From Nitrospina sp. (GTDB lineage Bacteria > Nitrospinota > Nitrospinia > Nitrospinales > Nitrospinaceae), in assembly GCA_004357365.1 (NCBI GenBank), contig SMVT01000124.1, forward strand, positions 1 through 14,923: a stretch of DNA of 14,923 nucleotides, written 5' to 3'. How positions within the stretch are numbered: the first letter of the stretch is position 1; every line of letters starts with the position of its first letter. Positions 13,640 through 14,923 of this stretch are shown piece after piece. Both the position numbers and the translations under genes were made by a program. Below the pieces are notes generated by a model. It saw only the letters and a program-made list of their open reading frames with translations. It ran no database searches and was not told the DNA's origin.

Positions 13640-13677
13640 AAGAGGCCAAACTTCTGACTCGGATACCATCGACCCGT

Positions 13678-14811
13678 ATGCATCGTCCTACCGTTCTCGA
13701 CAATCAACAGTGGCCGGACAAAAAACCGCGCCGCAGCATCCGTCCAGGAATGATGTTGTTTGTGCTGATCCTGGGGGTGAATGCGGGCCTGATCGCCTTC
13801 AACATTTCCCTCGGACAGATCGAGGCCAAGATCGGTTTCAGGGCCGACCAGGGAACCGGGGCCAGAAAGTTTACGTATCTGCCTGTTCAATCCTCGCAGA
13901 AAGTTCGGGAAGCCCGCATTTCGAGATCGCCGGACGAAGAGTCCTTGGCTTCTACGCCGGATACGTTTCGCCTGTCCGGCGGTTATCTGGAGGGCAAAGA
14001 GGTGCGCACCCTGCATTTGACGGTGCAGAGTTCCCTCACCTTTTCCGTGTGCCGGATCGTCTCGGAGGACCAGTGCCGGGGCCTGGCAGTCCGCATCGCG
14101 CGCCAACTGTCCTGGTTTCTGGACGTGGACCGGGAAATCCGTAAAGGGGACAAGGTGGCCTTGATTTATCAGAGCCTGCCCGCCGGGCCGGAATTAAAAA
14201 TATTGAAATTGGATTATGTCAGCGGGTTTCTGCATAAAACCTTGGCGATGAATTTTTTCAAAACCGCCGAGATGAATTACGGAAGCTATTTCGACAACCG
14301 GGGAAATGAGATGATTTCCCGCCTCGATTCCCGTTCCTCGCCCATCCGCAATTATTCCGAGATCACCGCGCTTCCCGGAGAACACCGCCGCGGCAGCGGC
14401 ACCGGGCATGCCGGCACCGATTTCAAGGCGGAGGTGGGAACACCGGTGTATTCGAGTTTCGCCGGGCGGGTGACGCGCGCCAACTGGAACACCAAGAGGA
14501 ACGGGTACTGTATTGAAATCGACCATCCCGACAAGGGCGTTAAGACGCTGTACCTGCATCTGGACCGGGTGCTGGTGCGCCCCGGTCAGTGGGTGGGGCA
14601 GGGCATGCAAATCGGACTGTCCGGCAATACCGGGCGCAGTTATGCCCCGCATCTGCACTACGAGATCAAAAGCCGGGACCGCAAGAAAACGGTTTATAAT
14701 CCCTTCCTATTCAAATATCATAAGAAATACAGCCGAACGATATCCAATCGACATCGGAAGGAATTCGATAAGGTTATCCGCCTTTACGATTCGCTGCTGA
14801 CCGCCGGTTAA
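13678..14811 (+). CDS. Membrane-anchored M23-family metalloendopeptidase (murein hydrolase)
   Basis: A 377-residue protein with a basic N-terminus and one membrane segment at about 24-45, placing the rest in the periplasm. Residues about 118-190 (SLTFSVCRIV, LSWFLDVDREIRKGDKVALIYQ) resemble the middle domain of MepM/Csd3-type endopeptidases. The M23 domain (about 235-345) has the zinc ligands His244 and Asp248 in GHAGTDF and His327 in PHLHYEI, with His294 (YLHLD) and His325 as catalytic histidines, so it looks active. Such enzymes cut peptide cross-links to allow cell-wall growth. The usual SPFGxRxHP lead-in is replaced by a Gly/Arg-rich stretch. No good ribosome site precedes the ATG at 13678; ATGs at 13750 and 13753 would cut into the basic cytoplasmic tail. 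The gene is preceded by a strong promoter and a hairpin-rich leader. Confidence 0.92.
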   Translation: MHRPTVLDNQQWPDKKPRRSIRPGMMLFVLILGVNAGLIAFNISLGQIEAKIGFRADQGTGARKFTYLPVQSSQKVREARISRSPDEESLASTPDTFRLSGGYLEGKEVRTLHLTVQSSLTFSVCRIVSEDQCRGLAVRIARQLSWFLDVDREIRKGDKVALIYQSLPAGPELKILKLDYVSGFLHKTLAMNFFKTAEMNYGSYFDNRGNEMISRLDSRSSPIRNYSEITALPGEHRRGSGTGHAGTDFKAEVGTPVYSSFAGRVTRANWNTKRNGYCIEIDHPDKGVKTLYLHLDRVLVRPGQWVGQGMQIGLSGNTGRSYAPHLHYEIKSRDRKKTVYNPFLFKYHKKYSRTISNRHRKEFDKVIRLYDSLLTAG

Positions 14812-14906
14812 GTTCGATCCATCGGGAATTTCCGGCTCCTGCGAGGACTCCTTCCGTAAAGGAAAGTGCGCTTTATTTCATGTGGTGGCGAAAAACATAC
14901 CGTCCG

Positions 14907-14921
14907 AAAAAACCTTTTTTT
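14907..14921 (+). terminator. Possible terminator-like A/T dyad at the window edge
   Basis: Six As, CC, then seven Ts lie about 95 bases beyond the M23 gene stop. The stem contains no G-C pair, and the context is cut by the window end, so this is weak. Confidence 0.2.
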
Positions 14922-14923
14922 AA

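Noticed and set aside
13551..13677. Cyclic-di-AMP (ydaO-type) or cyclic-di-GMP riboswitch before the M23 gene
   Set aside because: Hairpins are present but none of the conserved junction motifs of these classes could be recognised by eye.
13480..14106. 208-codon minus-strand frame over the M23 leader and N-terminus
   Set aside because: Overlaps a promoter, three hairpins and the M23 coding start; no recognisable protein features, and its stop lies at the radical SAM start.

Overview
The window is a gene-dense stretch of a moderately GC-rich bacterial chromosome carrying housekeeping and nitrogen-metabolism genes. No rRNA, tRNA, insertion sequence, integrase, phage gene or CRISPR array was recognised. 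Gene content (cyanobacterial-type arginine dihydrolase, GlnD, beta-type DAHP synthase, SPL-like radical SAM enzyme, oligoribonuclease) points to a Gram-negative, non-spore-forming bacterium. A Nitrospinota-like or deltaproteobacterial-like lineage fits, but that is a guess from gene style, not a demonstrated placement.

Layout. (1) 1-1011, minus strand: a low-molecular-weight phosphotyrosine phosphatase gene followed 3 bases later by a fructosamine/ribulosamine kinase gene that runs off the left edge; the pair looks like a protein-deglycation unit. (2) 1191-3224, plus strand: purB and purC, two steps of IMP/AMP synthesis. (3) 3225-3533: a non-coding gap filled with short hairpin repeats, at least two of which differ by compensatory changes in the stem. 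(4) 9838-3534, minus strand: glnD, a periplasmic TPR protein, an ArgZ/AgrE-type arginine dihydrolase, argF, orn, and a small six-cysteine membrane-anchored protein whose start overlaps the orn stop. The arginine dihydrolase next to ornithine carbamoyltransferase suggests an ornithine-ammonia cycle, near the gene for the PII-modifying nitrogen sensor. (5) 11029-10010, minus strand: aroF-type DAHP synthase, divergent from dnaN. (6) 11288-12397, plus strand: dnaN with a near-consensus promoter and without dnaA, recF or gyrB around it; it converges on and overlaps by 6 bases the stop of an SPL-family radical SAM gene (13480-12392, minus). (7) 13678-14811, plus strand: an M23-family murein endopeptidase behind a good sigma-70 promoter and a leader packed with hairpins.

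The observations most worth following up are the argZ-argF pair, the altered uridylyl-removing and second ACT domains of GlnD, the SPL-like enzyme without the catalytic SPL cysteine but with a family-type CPG...CC motif, the kinase-phosphatase deglycation pair, the covarying hairpin repeats after purC, and the structured leader of the M23 gene.
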